The position numbers were made by a program, and so were the translations under genes. From Thermodesulfobacteriales bacterium (lineage in GTDB: Bacteria > Desulfobacterota > Thermodesulfobacteria > Thermodesulfobacteriales > Thermodesulfatatoraceae), in contig JALSPN010000024.1 of the NCBI GenBank assembly GCA_026985945.1, forward strand, positions 1 through 19,838: a stretch of DNA of 19,838 nt. The letters run 5' to 3'. This document shows positions 1-6,392 of this stretch, in pieces; within the stretch, counting starts at the first letter, position 1, and the number at the start of each line of letters is the position of its first letter. The notes beneath the pieces are model-generated. The model had not been told where the DNA came from, did no database searches, and was given only the letters and a program-made list of their open reading frames with translations.

Positions 1-2
1 TA

Positions 3-356
3 AAAAAGGCGGGGGTTCAGCTGGTAGGGACCGGGCTTTTCCCTGAAACCGTCCATTTCCGCGAGGTGGATTATACCAGGCCTACTGTAATCATCGTAGG
101 GCACGAGCTGGAAGGTATTTCTGAAACCGTCCGCCAGCTGGCAGACCTCATCGTCAAGATTCCCATGTATGGCATGGTGCAGAGCCTTAACGTTTCGGTG
201 GCCACCGGGGTCATCCTCTACGAAGCGGAAAGGCAGAGACAGGCCAGAGGGCTTTATGAAAACGGGCCTCATCTCAGCCCGGAAGAGATGGATGAGATCT
301 TACACCAGTGGGCCTACGAAAGGGTTATTCACGACAAGGCCCGGGGAAGAATATAA
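3..356 (+). CDS. trmH: tRNA (guanosine-18-2'-O)-methyltransferase, TrmH/SpoU family (3' part)
   Basis: Partial gene: the frame is open from the first bases of the window and ends at TAA 354-356, so about 117 C-terminal residues are visible and the start lies upstream. TrmH methylates the ribose 2'-O of G18 in the D-loop of tRNAs, using S-adenosylmethionine and a knotted SPOUT fold. The visible part carries the two C-terminal SPOUT motifs: FREVDYTRPTVIIVGHELEGIS (motif 2 type) and IPMYGMVQSLNVSVATGVIL (motif 3 type, which forms the AdoMet-binding knot). Both resemble E. coli TrmH more than TrmL or RlmB, including the YTRP and IPM.GMVQSLNVSVA segments. A short helical C-terminal tail follows, shorter than in E. 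coli. The next gene starts 5 bases downstream, so the two are probably co-transcribed. The target position (G18) is inferred from family resemblance. Confidence 0.88.
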   Translation, partial: KKAGVQLVGTGLFPETVHFREVDYTRPTVIIVGHELEGISETVRQLADLIVKIPMYGMVQSLNVSVATGVILYEAERQRQARGLYENGPHLSPEEMDEILHQWAYERVIHDKARGRI

Positions 357-361
357 ACCCC

Positions 362-1309
362 ATGGGAGAAGGAAGCACCTATATCCTGGAGCCCCACCAG
401 GACGATATCGGCAAACGACTTGATGTTTTTCTCTCCGAAAGGATTAAGGAATTAACCCGTTCTCAGGCCAAAAAGTTGATTACAAAGGGGCTTGTAAAGA
501 TCGCTGGAGAGAGCCTTCCCAAACCCAAATACAAGCTTAAGGGCGGAGAAAGAATAGAAGTCCATATTCCCGCTCCCGAACCCCTCATCCTCACCCCTCA
601 GGAAGAGGTCCCCTTTGAAATCGTTTATCAGGATCAGGATCTTGCTGTCATCGACAAGCCGGCAGGGGTAGTGGTTCACCCCGCTGCCGGCCATGTGGAA
701 GGGACCCTGGTTCATGGGCTTCTGGCCAGGCTCAAAGATCTTTCAGGAATAGGGGGAGAGGCCCGCCCGGGAATAGTCCACCGGCTTGACAAAGACACCT
801 CCGGCCTCCTGATCATTGCCAAAAACGATTTTGCCCATCTCGCCCTTTCAGAAGATTTCCAGAAAAGAAAGATCAAAAAGACCTATCTGGCCCTGGTTCA
901 TGGGGTCCCTGAGGCCAGAGCAGGGAAAATAGACCGCCCTATTGGGCGCCACCCGGTATATCGCAAAAAGATGAGTGTGCATGCCAGAGAAGGGAAAGAG
1001 GCCCTTACCATCTGGCGTCTCAAAGAGATCTTTCGCAAGGCGGCACTCCTTGAGGTAGAGCCCCTTACCGGCCGCACACATCAAATTCGGGTCCATCTCT
1101 CCTCCATAGGGCACCCTATCGTGGGAGATGAGCTTTATGGGGGGGCAAAACCGCAGGGGCCCAGGGCCCCAAGACAGATGCTTCACGCCTGGCGTTTAAG
1201 GTTTAGGCACCCCCGCACAGGGGAAGAACTTGCCTTTGAGGCCCCTTTGCCCGAAGATTTTGAGGAACTCCTTTATGCCCTGCGAAAAGAAAAAGACCAA
1301 AACTTATAA
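362..1309 (+). CDS. rluD: RluA/RluD-family 23S rRNA pseudouridine synthase
   Basis: 315 residues, the normal length for RluD. An S4 RNA-binding domain occupies about residues 16-70 (GKRLDVFLSER...LTRSQAKKLITKGLVKI). The catalytic domain follows, with the class signature HRLDKDTSGLL at 140-150; Asp143 is the expected nucleophile. The conserved RTHQIRVHL segment is at 238-246 and GHPIVGDELYG at 250-260. The family isomerises uridine to pseudouridine; the RluD branch acts on 23S rRNA helix 69, but RluA/RluC-type specificity cannot be excluded from sequence alone. I chose the ATG at 362, just after the trmH stop. An earlier in-frame ATG at 308 would add 18 residues inside trmH that do not resemble the family. 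The last 35 bases overlap coaE. Confidence 0.9.
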   Translation: MGEGSTYILEPHQDDIGKRLDVFLSERIKELTRSQAKKLITKGLVKIAGESLPKPKYKLKGGERIEVHIPAPEPLILTPQEEVPFEIVYQDQDLAVIDKPAGVVVHPAAGHVEGTLVHGLLARLKDLSGIGGEARPGIVHRLDKDTSGLLIIAKNDFAHLALSEDFQKRKIKKTYLALVHGVPEARAGKIDRPIGRHPVYRKKMSVHAREGKEALTIWRLKEIFRKAALLEVEPLTGRTHQIRVHLSSIGHPIVGDELYGGAKPQGPRAPRQMLHAWRLRFRHPRTGEELAFEAPLPEDFEELLYALRKEKDQNL

Positions 1310-1925
1310 GATTGCCATTACCGGCCCCCCTGCCGCCGGAAAGACCACCATCCTCTCTTTATTCAAAGAATACAGCATCCCGGTGTTTTCAGCGGATGAA
1401 GAAGTCCGAAAGCTTTCACGGCCCTGCCAAAAAGGCTACCACCTCCTGGTAAAAAAATTCGGGCGGGAAATTCTTTCCCCCGAAGAGGAGCTTGACCGCC
1501 GTAAGATTCTCGAAAAAATGTTGACGAGCTCCTCTTTTAAGAGAGATCTTGAAGCCCTCCTTCATCCCCTGGTTCGAGAAAGGCTTCAGGAATGGTTTGA
1601 GAAGCACGAAGGAGAAAGTTTACTCGTGGCAGAAATCCCACTCCTCTTTCAGGCAGGCTGGGAGAGGCTTTTTGATCTGACCATTTTTATCTCCTGCTCT
1701 GAAAGGACCCTCCTTGAGCGCCTTCAAAGGCGCCTTAAAGACCGAAGGCTTGCTGAAATGCTCCTTGAAACCTACCTGAAAAGTCTTCCTTCCGGCAAAC
1801 GGGCCTTCATCCTTTCGGGAGAGCTCCTTTCCGAAGAACTCAAATCCACGGTAAAAAATATCCTTCAAAGTCTCGAAAAAGGAGAAGCAGATGATTTCCC
1901 TCTCAGAAGCCCTGGAACTGATTAA
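1275..1925 (+). CDS. coaE: dephospho-CoA kinase
   Basis: 216 residues, close to the usual 200-210 for CoaE, which phosphorylates the ribose 3'-OH of dephospho-CoA in the last step of CoA synthesis. The P-loop GPPAAGKTT is at 17-25, SADEEVRKL at 39-47 resembles the CoaE D-A-D motif (Asp41), HPLVRERL is at 97-104, and AEIPLLFQAGWERLFD at 119-134 matches the conserved (V/I)PLLFE segment. The start ATG 1275 is preceded by GAGGAA at 1262-1267, inside the end of rluD. A start at 1230 lacks this site and would extend the overlap. Odd points: the P-loop departs from the usual GGIGSGKS, and the lid region after residue 150 is divergent, without a clear R.A.RI.AQ motif. A related P-loop kinase remains possible. 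The 3' end overlaps moeA by 35 bases. Confidence 0.72.
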   Translation: MPCEKKKTKTYKIAITGPPAAGKTTILSLFKEYSIPVFSADEEVRKLSRPCQKGYHLLVKKFGREILSPEEELDRRKILEKMLTSSSFKRDLEALLHPLVRERLQEWFEKHEGESLLVAEIPLLFQAGWERLFDLTIFISCSERTLLERLQRRLKDRRLAEMLLETYLKSLPSGKRAFILSGELLSEELKSTVKNILQSLEKGEADDFPLRSPGTD

Positions 1926-3117
1926 AAGTTTTCTCAAACCCCTCCCGCCCATCAAAAAGCCCGTTTTTGAAGCCGAAGGCCACGTCCTGGCAGAAGATAT
2001 TTACGCCCTGCTAGATGTTCCGGGAAGGGATGTTTCTTTGAAAGACGGCTACGCTGTAATTTCAGAGGATATTGCCTCCGCAAGCCCCGAAAACCCTGTC
2101 CCCCTTGAAATCCTCGGTGAAAGTTTTGCCGGAGAAGAAAGCAACCTTTCCGTCCGGCCGGGAAGCTGTGTGCGTTTGACAGCCGGGGCCCTTCTTCCTC
2201 AAGGGGCCACCGCGGTTCTGGCCGAAGAATTTGTGCGAGAAGAAGGCTCGCGTATCCTGGCCCTGGCAGACGCCCCTTTCGGAAAAAATGTCCTTCGCAG
2301 GGGAACTGATATTTCAAGAGGCGCCCTTCTTGTAGCCAGGGGGAATCCCCTTTTTCCGCCGGAAGTGGGGCTTATCTCCGCCGCGGGGCATGCCGAAGTT
2401 CTGGTCTATCCCCGGCCCAGGGTCTTTCTTCTGGCCACCGGAGATGAAATTGTCGCCCCGGGATACCCCTTAAAAGCCGGGCAAATATTTGCCAGCAACC
2501 TGGTAACCCTTGCCTCCTGGTGCCAGCACTTTGGCTTTGAATACCGGGCAAGGGTGGAAAAAGACGAAAAAGACCTGCTTAAGAAGGCTCTGATAGATTT
2601 TTACGAGAGCCCCTTTGAGGTCCTGATAACCAGTGGCGGGGCCTGGAAGGGCCCCAAAGACCTGATCGTCAATCTTTTAGATGAACTGGGCTGGAAGAAA
2701 ATTTTTCACCGGGTAAGGATGGGGCCGGGCAAAGCGGTGGCCTTCGGGCTCTGGGGTCCGAAGATCGTTTTCTGCCTTCCGGGAGGGCCTCCCTCCAACC
2801 AGATGGCCTTTTTGAACCTGGCCTTACCCGGGCTTTTTCTCCTTTCCGGGGCCAGAGAAGGGCCTTTCCCAACTCTTAAGGTGCGCCTTTCAAAAGGTCT
2901 TTCCGGGCAAAAGGGCTGGACTCAGCTCTTCTTCGGCAAGATCTCCCTTCGGGAAGGGGAGCTTTACTTTGAGCCCGTCCCTTTCAAAAGCCGCCTCAGC
3001 TACCTGGCGGAAGGAGAGGCCCTTGCCCTTCTTGAAGAGGATAAAGACGAACTCAAAGAAGGGGAAACGGTCTGTGTGAGACTCTTAAAGCCCCTTTTTC
3101 AATGCCGGTTTATTTGA
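1891..3117 (+). CDS. moeA: molybdopterin molybdenumtransferase
   Basis: 408 residues, full length for MoeA, which inserts molybdate (or tungstate) into adenylylated molybdopterin in the cytosol. MoeA N-terminal domains I/II are followed by the MoCF-binding domain, with LLATGDEIVAPG (180-191), TSGGAWKGPKD (247-257) and CLPGGPPSN (295-303) in the expected order. A C-terminal barrel domain follows. Asp52 in KDGYAV and Asp257 fit the conserved acidic residues of the family. Two motifs are off-consensus: SLKDGYA replaces SAMDGYA, and TSGGAWKG replaces TSGG.S.G. The ATG has a good GGAGAA site at about 1879-1884, inside coaE. It ends tail-to-tail with the next gene on the opposite strand, overlapping it by 8 bases. 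A role in loading Mo or W into respiratory enzymes is family knowledge. Confidence 0.88.
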   Translation: MISLSEALELIKSFLKPLPPIKKPVFEAEGHVLAEDIYALLDVPGRDVSLKDGYAVISEDIASASPENPVPLEILGESFAGEESNLSVRPGSCVRLTAGALLPQGATAVLAEEFVREEGSRILALADAPFGKNVLRRGTDISRGALLVARGNPLFPPEVGLISAAGHAEVLVYPRPRVFLLATGDEIVAPGYPLKAGQIFASNLVTLASWCQHFGFEYRARVEKDEKDLLKKALIDFYESPFEVLITSGGAWKGPKDLIVNLLDELGWKKIFHRVRMGPGKAVAFGLWGPKIVFCLPGGPPSNQMAFLNLALPGLFLLSGAREGPFPTLKVRLSKGLSGQKGWTQLFFGKISLREGELYFEPVPFKSRLSYLAEGEALALLEEDKDELKEGETVCVRLLKPLFQCRFI

Positions 3118-3547
3118 GGCGATGTTCTAAGAAATTTATCAGAAGACGGGCAGCCTCTATCACGCGCCGGGCATCTTCACGCCTAAGCGGGCCAAGGCCA
3201 AGATTTACTTCCTGGAAGAGGTCGTCGTGTTTGGCCAGGCGGCGAAAGTGATCCAGAAAAAGGGCGGCGTCTTTGACAGGTTTGAGGGCAAACTGCCCTT
3301 CGGGGAATTTTTCAAGCAACCGCACAAAGGAAGATTCCGAAAGCCTCCGGCCGGCTTTCTTCTCCAGGGCTTTAAAGGCCTTTCGCGCCGCCTGCCAGGC
3401 AAGAAAGGCAGAAAGGTCCGGGTCTTCGGCAAGCATCTCTTCGGCCTTTCTGAGATCGGCAAGGGAGCTTTCAAGCCAGGAAGACGACCTCTGGCTCTTA
3501 AGCTCCGGGGCCTCTCCCTTCCTGGTGCGAAAGAGTTTGAAGAGCAT
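3110..3547 (-). CDS. small all-helical protein, HEPN-like, last gene of the flagellar run
   Basis: 145 residues, predicted almost wholly alpha-helical, with no signal peptide or membrane segment. The segment DLRKAEEMLAE...FLAWQAARKAFKALEKKAG (31-66) resembles the first helices of HEPN domains, in which a QxAxxKxxKAL helix is typical. A late helix reads REDARRVIEAARLLINFLEHRL. Between them, FRRLAKHDD (101-109) contains R102-x4-H107, the spacing of the HEPN RNase signature Rx4-6H. The ATG abuts the TGA of the FliK-like gene, and a GGAGGTC site at 3557-3551 lies inside that gene, so translation is probably coupled. The stop overlaps the end of moeA on the other strand. HEPN membership is inferred by eye. 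It could instead be a flagellar accessory protein of unknown type. No function is assigned. Confidence 0.7.
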   Translation of the reverse strand: MLFKLFRTRKGEAPELKSQRSSSWLESSLADLRKAEEMLAEDPDLSAFLAWQAARKAFKALEKKAGRRLSESSFVRLLEKFPEGQFALKPVKDAALFLDHFRRLAKHDDLFQEVNLGLGPLRREDARRVIEAARLLINFLEHRLK

Positions 3548-4375
3548 TCAGACCTCCTTCGTCAGAAGGACTCCTGGAGGCAAACCCAGCTCCTCACATT
3601 TTACCAAAATTTTATAGCCTCGCGCGGAGAAGGCCTCTTCAAGGTGAGAAAGTTCTTTTCTTGCCAGAGAGAGGGCATCCTCCCTGGCAAAGTAAAGCCC
3701 CAGTTCCAGATGAGAGCCCAAGAGTCGAAAGCGTGCTTCCATAAAGCCAAGCCTCGTAAGAAAGACCTGGAGGATAAAGAGCCGCCCTCTGGCCCCGGAA
3801 GCTTTCTTTCGGACCTCTTCGTAAAGCAGGCTCCAGAGAATCCGCTCCCCGAAAAGGAAAGGGACCACGAACTGGCCTTCATTCCAGAGGAGAAAGAGCC
3901 CTTCCTGAAGTTCGCGCTTTAAAGGATGGCCACTTTTCTCTCCCTGGAAAATATCCCAGAGGGCCTTCTCGAGCACGGGCTTTTCTGGAAGTTCCTCAAA
4001 AGAAAAAGCCTTCGGCTGTTCTTTAAGCCCCAAGAGGCTCTTTTCCCCGGCCAGGGCCTGAAGGAGGCGAGGGAGCTGAGAAAATACCTTTTGCGGGCTT
4101 TTGTCTTCGGCCCCTGGAAGGAGAGACAAAACCAGGGGTGGCCCCAGATCTGCCACCTTAAGCCTGATCTTTTGCCCGGCCTTAAAAAGAGCGGGATTTA
4201 TATGATCTGAAAGAAGGGCCTCAAGCCTTTCTCCTCCCACCCAGAGGGTGATGAGCCTTCCTGCAAGGGTCTCGACCTTAGCCGTCAAAACCCGCCCTGG
4301 TTTCAGGAGGTCGAGGAGGGTTTCCGGAATAAAACGAGGGGTGAGAGTAGGGGTTATCTGAGAAGGAGGTAACAT
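3548..4375 (-). CDS. fliK: FliK-like flagellar hook-length control protein
   Basis: 275 residues. The N-terminal part (about 28-92: GRVLTAKVETLAGRLITLWVGG...GQKIRLKVADL) looks like the small beta domain at the start of many divergent FliK-like proteins. The C-terminal part (about 200-270) has a beta-alpha pattern, LHLELGLYFAREDALSLARKELSHLEEAFSARGY, that fits the FliK C-terminal (Flg_hook) domain, which senses hook completion and switches FlhB specificity. It is short for FliK (often 350-450) and lacks the long Pro/Gln-rich middle. Its place at the end of the export-gate run supports the call, but sequence similarity is weak and a generic flagellar protein is the alternative. An AGGAAAGG site precedes the ATG, 9 bases after the DUF2802-like gene. 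Confidence 0.65.
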   Translation of the reverse strand: MLPPSQITPTLTPRFIPETLLDLLKPGRVLTAKVETLAGRLITLWVGGERLEALLSDHINPALFKAGQKIRLKVADLGPPLVLSLLPGAEDKSPQKVFSQLPRLLQALAGEKSLLGLKEQPKAFSFEELPEKPVLEKALWDIFQGEKSGHPLKRELQEGLFLLWNEGQFVVPFLFGERILWSLLYEEVRKKASGARGRLFILQVFLTRLGFMEARFRLLGSHLELGLYFAREDALSLARKELSHLEEAFSARGYKILVKCEELGLPPGVLLTKEV

Positions 4376-4384
4376 GGGCCTTTC

Positions 4385-4777
4385 CTAGAGACTTTTTTTC
4401 TTACCGGATACCGAAAGGATCAGAATTACTTCTCCTTCCTGAAGGCCGGTCTTCTTGGCGATTTCAGCTGTTGAAAGCCCCTCTCTGGCAAGAGAGAGGA
4501 CCTTTTTCCGCAAAGTGGTGGCGTCTTTGCGAGAAGTCTCCCAGGCAGAAGCCCCGGTCTGCAGGGCTGAGATGATCCTTTCGGAAAGTTCTTTTTTTTC
4601 CGCCAGGTTTTGGGAAAGCCTTTCGCAGAGTTCGTTGGCAGACTCCAGACGAGCAATGATTTCGTCCAGAGGAAGCTTTTTGAGACGACGAATTTCAAAA
4701 AACAAGACCAGAATGATCACAAAAAGCAAAAAATCAAAGAGAATCTGGGCCAGGAAGAAAGTGGTGGCGTCCCACAT
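4385..4777 (-). CDS. membrane-anchored coiled-coil/HTH protein, DUF2802-like
   Basis: 130 residues. One hydrophobic helix (about 7-28, FFLAQILFDFLLFVIILVLFF) is followed by basic residues (RRLKK), so the bulk should be cytoplasmic. Residues 37-72 are a probable coiled coil. The C-terminus (about 88-122, LRKKVLSLAREGLSTAEIAKKTGLQEGEVILIL) reads as a helix-turn-helix of the kind used by homeodomain/sigma-4-like folds. This anchor + coiled coil + HTH layout matches the DUF2802 family and the SwrB/DUF6115 type, both found in flagellar gene clusters of other bacteria. A structural or regulatory role at the export gate is plausible but not shown. DNA binding from the membrane is possible; the HTH could equally be a protein contact. 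Confidence 0.75.
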   Translation of the reverse strand: MWDATTFFLAQILFDFLLFVIILVLFFEIRRLKKLPLDEIIARLESANELCERLSQNLAEKKELSERIISALQTGASAWETSRKDATTLRKKVLSLAREGLSTAEIAKKTGLQEGEVILILSVSGKKKSL

Positions 4778-4779
4778 CG

Positions 4780-4971
4780 TTAAACCCTGACATCGATATA
4801 ACGGCCCTTCTGGGAGTGAGAGGAATCTTTCTGTTTTTCTGAATCTTTTTTGGCCTTTTTCTTTCTTTCAAGGACCGGCCTGGCCCTCTTATGGGGCAGA
4901 CGCTCCCCGGGCTCTTCTATCCGTAAGAGCGTAGGAGTTATGTTTATAAGCCCTCGAATGTCTTCTGGCAT
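4780..4971 (-). CDS. small basic protein of the flagellar run
   Basis: 63 residues, rich in Lys, Arg and Ser/Gln in its middle (KKKAKKDSEKQK), with no membrane segment. The short N-terminus (MPEDIRGLINITPTLLRIEE) and the terminal GRYIDVRV are the only ordered-looking parts. From general knowledge, small proteins ending in a (Y/F)(I/V)D(I/V)RV-type tail occur in flagellar operons of other deltaproteobacterial-type genomes; I treat that as a recollection, not a proven family. The ATG directly follows the TAA of the acidic FliL-like gene, and its own stop lies 2 bases before the next ATG, which supports a real translated gene. There is no obvious Shine-Dalgarno site, so coupling to the upstream gene is likely. 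Function unknown. Confidence 0.68.
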   Translation of the reverse strand: MPEDIRGLINITPTLLRIEEPGERLPHKRARPVLERKKKAKKDSEKQKDSSHSQKGRYIDVRV

Positions 4972-5946
4972 TTATTTGAGAATATAACCTGTTACTTCCA
5001 GATCTTCCGGTATTACACCAGCGATCTTTTTCTTTGTCAAATATTCCTTAATTTCACGCCGAAGCACCTCAGCCCCGCGCTTGCTCTCCCAGACATAAAG
5101 AGGAGCATTTTTAAAGAGGCGATAAATCTCTTCCCTGAAAATGGTCTCGTTTCTCGTGGCAATTTCGTATTCCTTGGCGTTGGCAAAGTAAAGTAAAACC
5201 TTGGCCTTTACAAAGACAAATTCTCCGGTCTCCCGCCGGTAAGGAATAAGAAAATTCTTGAGCAAAAGGATCTTCCGATCCTCAACGGCAATGGGAGAAG
5301 TGGTTAGTGGCGTTTCAGGTTTTCCCGGGGCCTCGGGCTTTTCCGGTGCTTTTGCAGGAAGGGGGGCCTTCACCTGTGAAACCGGAAGGGGAGGATGCTG
5401 GTAAAGATACCAGAGAGCTGCCAGACCGGCCCCCAGAAAAATGAGAGGAACCAGAATCGCCAGAAGAAAAAGTATTAACCCGGAAAAGCCCTTCCGGGGG
5501 GCGGACTCGTCTTCGCCAGTCTCCTCTGCCTCTTCTGGTTCTTCTTGCTCTCCTTGCTCAACCGGCCCCGAACTATCTGGGGCTTCTTCCTCAAGATCTT
5601 CTCCTAGAATTTCGGCCAGAGGGTCATCATCTTCTACCGGGGCTTCACCCTTCTGAGATTCATCCTTCTCGTCACTTTCCTCTTTTTCAGCCGGTTCTTC
5701 CTCGGAGGCGACTTTTTCTGCGGTTGAGGACTCCTCCGGTGTCTTTTCGCCCTCTTGATCCCCCCCTGGTGGACTATCCTGAGAGTCCTCTTCACCCTCT
5801 ACGATTTCTTCAGATTCACTTTGGGCCTCCGCAGAAGATTCTTTTCCCCCTGTCTGAGCTTTATCTTCCTCCTCAAAGAGGAGTTCTGCCAGGGGATCAT
5901 CTTCTTTTTCTTCAGTCTGGGGTTCTTTTTCCTTCTCTTCAGGCAT
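4972..5946 (-). CDS. second FliL-like protein with long acidic N-terminal region
   Basis: 324 residues in three parts. Residues 1-150 are disordered and extremely rich in Glu/Asp/Ser, with a short motif present twice: DDPLAELLFEEE (16-27) and DDPLAEILGEDLEEE (107-121). A single membrane helix spans about 155-181. A Pro/Ala-rich spacer (185-218) leads to a periplasmic domain (225-324) containing LLLKNFLIPYRRETGEFVFVKAKV, an alternating helix/strand core and EVLRREIKEYL...IPEDLEVTGYIL. This follows the layout of the FliL periplasmic domain (compare the canonical fliL at 15748-16239). It is far longer than FliL (about 160) because of the acidic region. No Shine-Dalgarno site is seen, and an in-frame TAA directly precedes the ATG. 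Coupling to cheY, whose stop is 5 bases upstream, is likely. A stator-associated or chemotaxis role is inferred only. Confidence 0.72.
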   Translation of the reverse strand: MPEEKEKEPQTEEKEDDPLAELLFEEEDKAQTGGKESSAEAQSESEEIVEGEEDSQDSPPGGDQEGEKTPEESSTAEKVASEEEPAEKEESDEKDESQKGEAPVEDDDPLAEILGEDLEEEAPDSSGPVEQGEQEEPEEAEETGEDESAPRKGFSGLILFLLAILVPLIFLGAGLAALWYLYQHPPLPVSQVKAPLPAKAPEKPEAPGKPETPLTTSPIAVEDRKILLLKNFLIPYRRETGEFVFVKAKVLLYFANAKEYEIATRNETIFREEIYRLFKNAPLYVWESKRGAEVLRREIKEYLTKKKIAGVIPEDLEVTGYILK

Positions 5947-5951
5947 TTATT

Positions 5952-6335
5952 TTAGCCGAATATTTTCTGGAGCTTTTCCTGCAGGGTCTCCGGGGTAAAG
6001 GGTTTTACGATATACTGGCTTACCTTGTATTTCACGGCCTCAATAATGTTTTCCTTCTGGGCCTCGGCAGTCACCATAAGAAAAGGCAGGTCTTTAAATC
6101 TTTCGTCAGAACGGACTTTTTTAAGGAGTTCAATACCTGTCATCTTGGGCATGTTCCAATCCGAGATGATGAGATCAACTTTTTCCCCTTTGTTGAGGAT
6201 CTCCCAGGCCGTGGTGCCGTCGTCGGCCTCGATGATATTTTTAAAACCCAGCTGTAAAAGGATGTTCTTAATGATCCTTCGCATGGTAGCAAAGTCATCC
6301 ACCACCAGCACTCTCATGTTGGTATCCATGGCCAT
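5952..6335 (-). CDS. cheY: chemotaxis response regulator CheY
   Basis: 127 residues, a single receiver domain with no output domain. The acidic pair D13/D14, the phospho-acceptor D59 in SDWNMPKMTG, T89 in MVTAEA and K111 in VKPF are all present; Y108 sits at the usual switch-aromatic position (E. coli Y106). SDWNMP is typical of true CheY. Phospho-CheY binds the flagellar switch (FliM/FliN) and reverses or slows the motor. The ATG at 6335 has an excellent GAGGAGGG site at 6348-6341; internal Met3 and Met7 are less well placed. It lies 54 bases downstream of fliA, and that gap contains a sigma28-like -10 box. No CheA, CheW or CheB gene is in the window. Confidence 0.96.
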   Translation of the reverse strand: MAMDTNMRVLVVDDFATMRRIIKNILLQLGFKNIIEADDGTTAWEILNKGEKVDLIISDWNMPKMTGIELLKKVRSDERFKDLPFLMVTAEAQKENIIEAVKYKVSQYIVKPFTPETLQEKLQKIFG

Positions 6336-6365
6336 CTAAACCCTCCTCATTTTTGTTCTATTTCT

Positions 6366-6392
6366 TTATCGGATACCTCTTCGTTTTTCCTA
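6366..6392 (-). promoter_or_regulatory. candidate FliA (sigma28) promoter for cheY and the tail of the run
   Basis: On the - strand, TCCGATAA (6373 to 6366) matches 7 of 8 bases of the sigma28 -10 consensus GCCGATAA. Exactly 15 bases upstream, at 6392-6389, is TAGG in place of TAAA, so the -35 half is poor. A transcript would start near 6359 and leave a leader of about 24 bases that includes the cheY ribosome-binding site. It sits directly after the fliA stop, a sensible place for a late promoter. The call is uncertain because of the weak -35. Confidence 0.42.

Noticed and set aside
3227..3922. 231-codon open frame on the + strand over the HEPN-like and FliK-like genes
   Set aside because: It is antisense to two coherent coding frames and has low-complexity basic content, no domain and no ribosome-binding site.
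5724..6257. 177-codon open frame on the + strand
   Set aside because: Antisense to cheY and the acidic FliL-like gene; the acidic repeats make an open frame on the other strand by composition.
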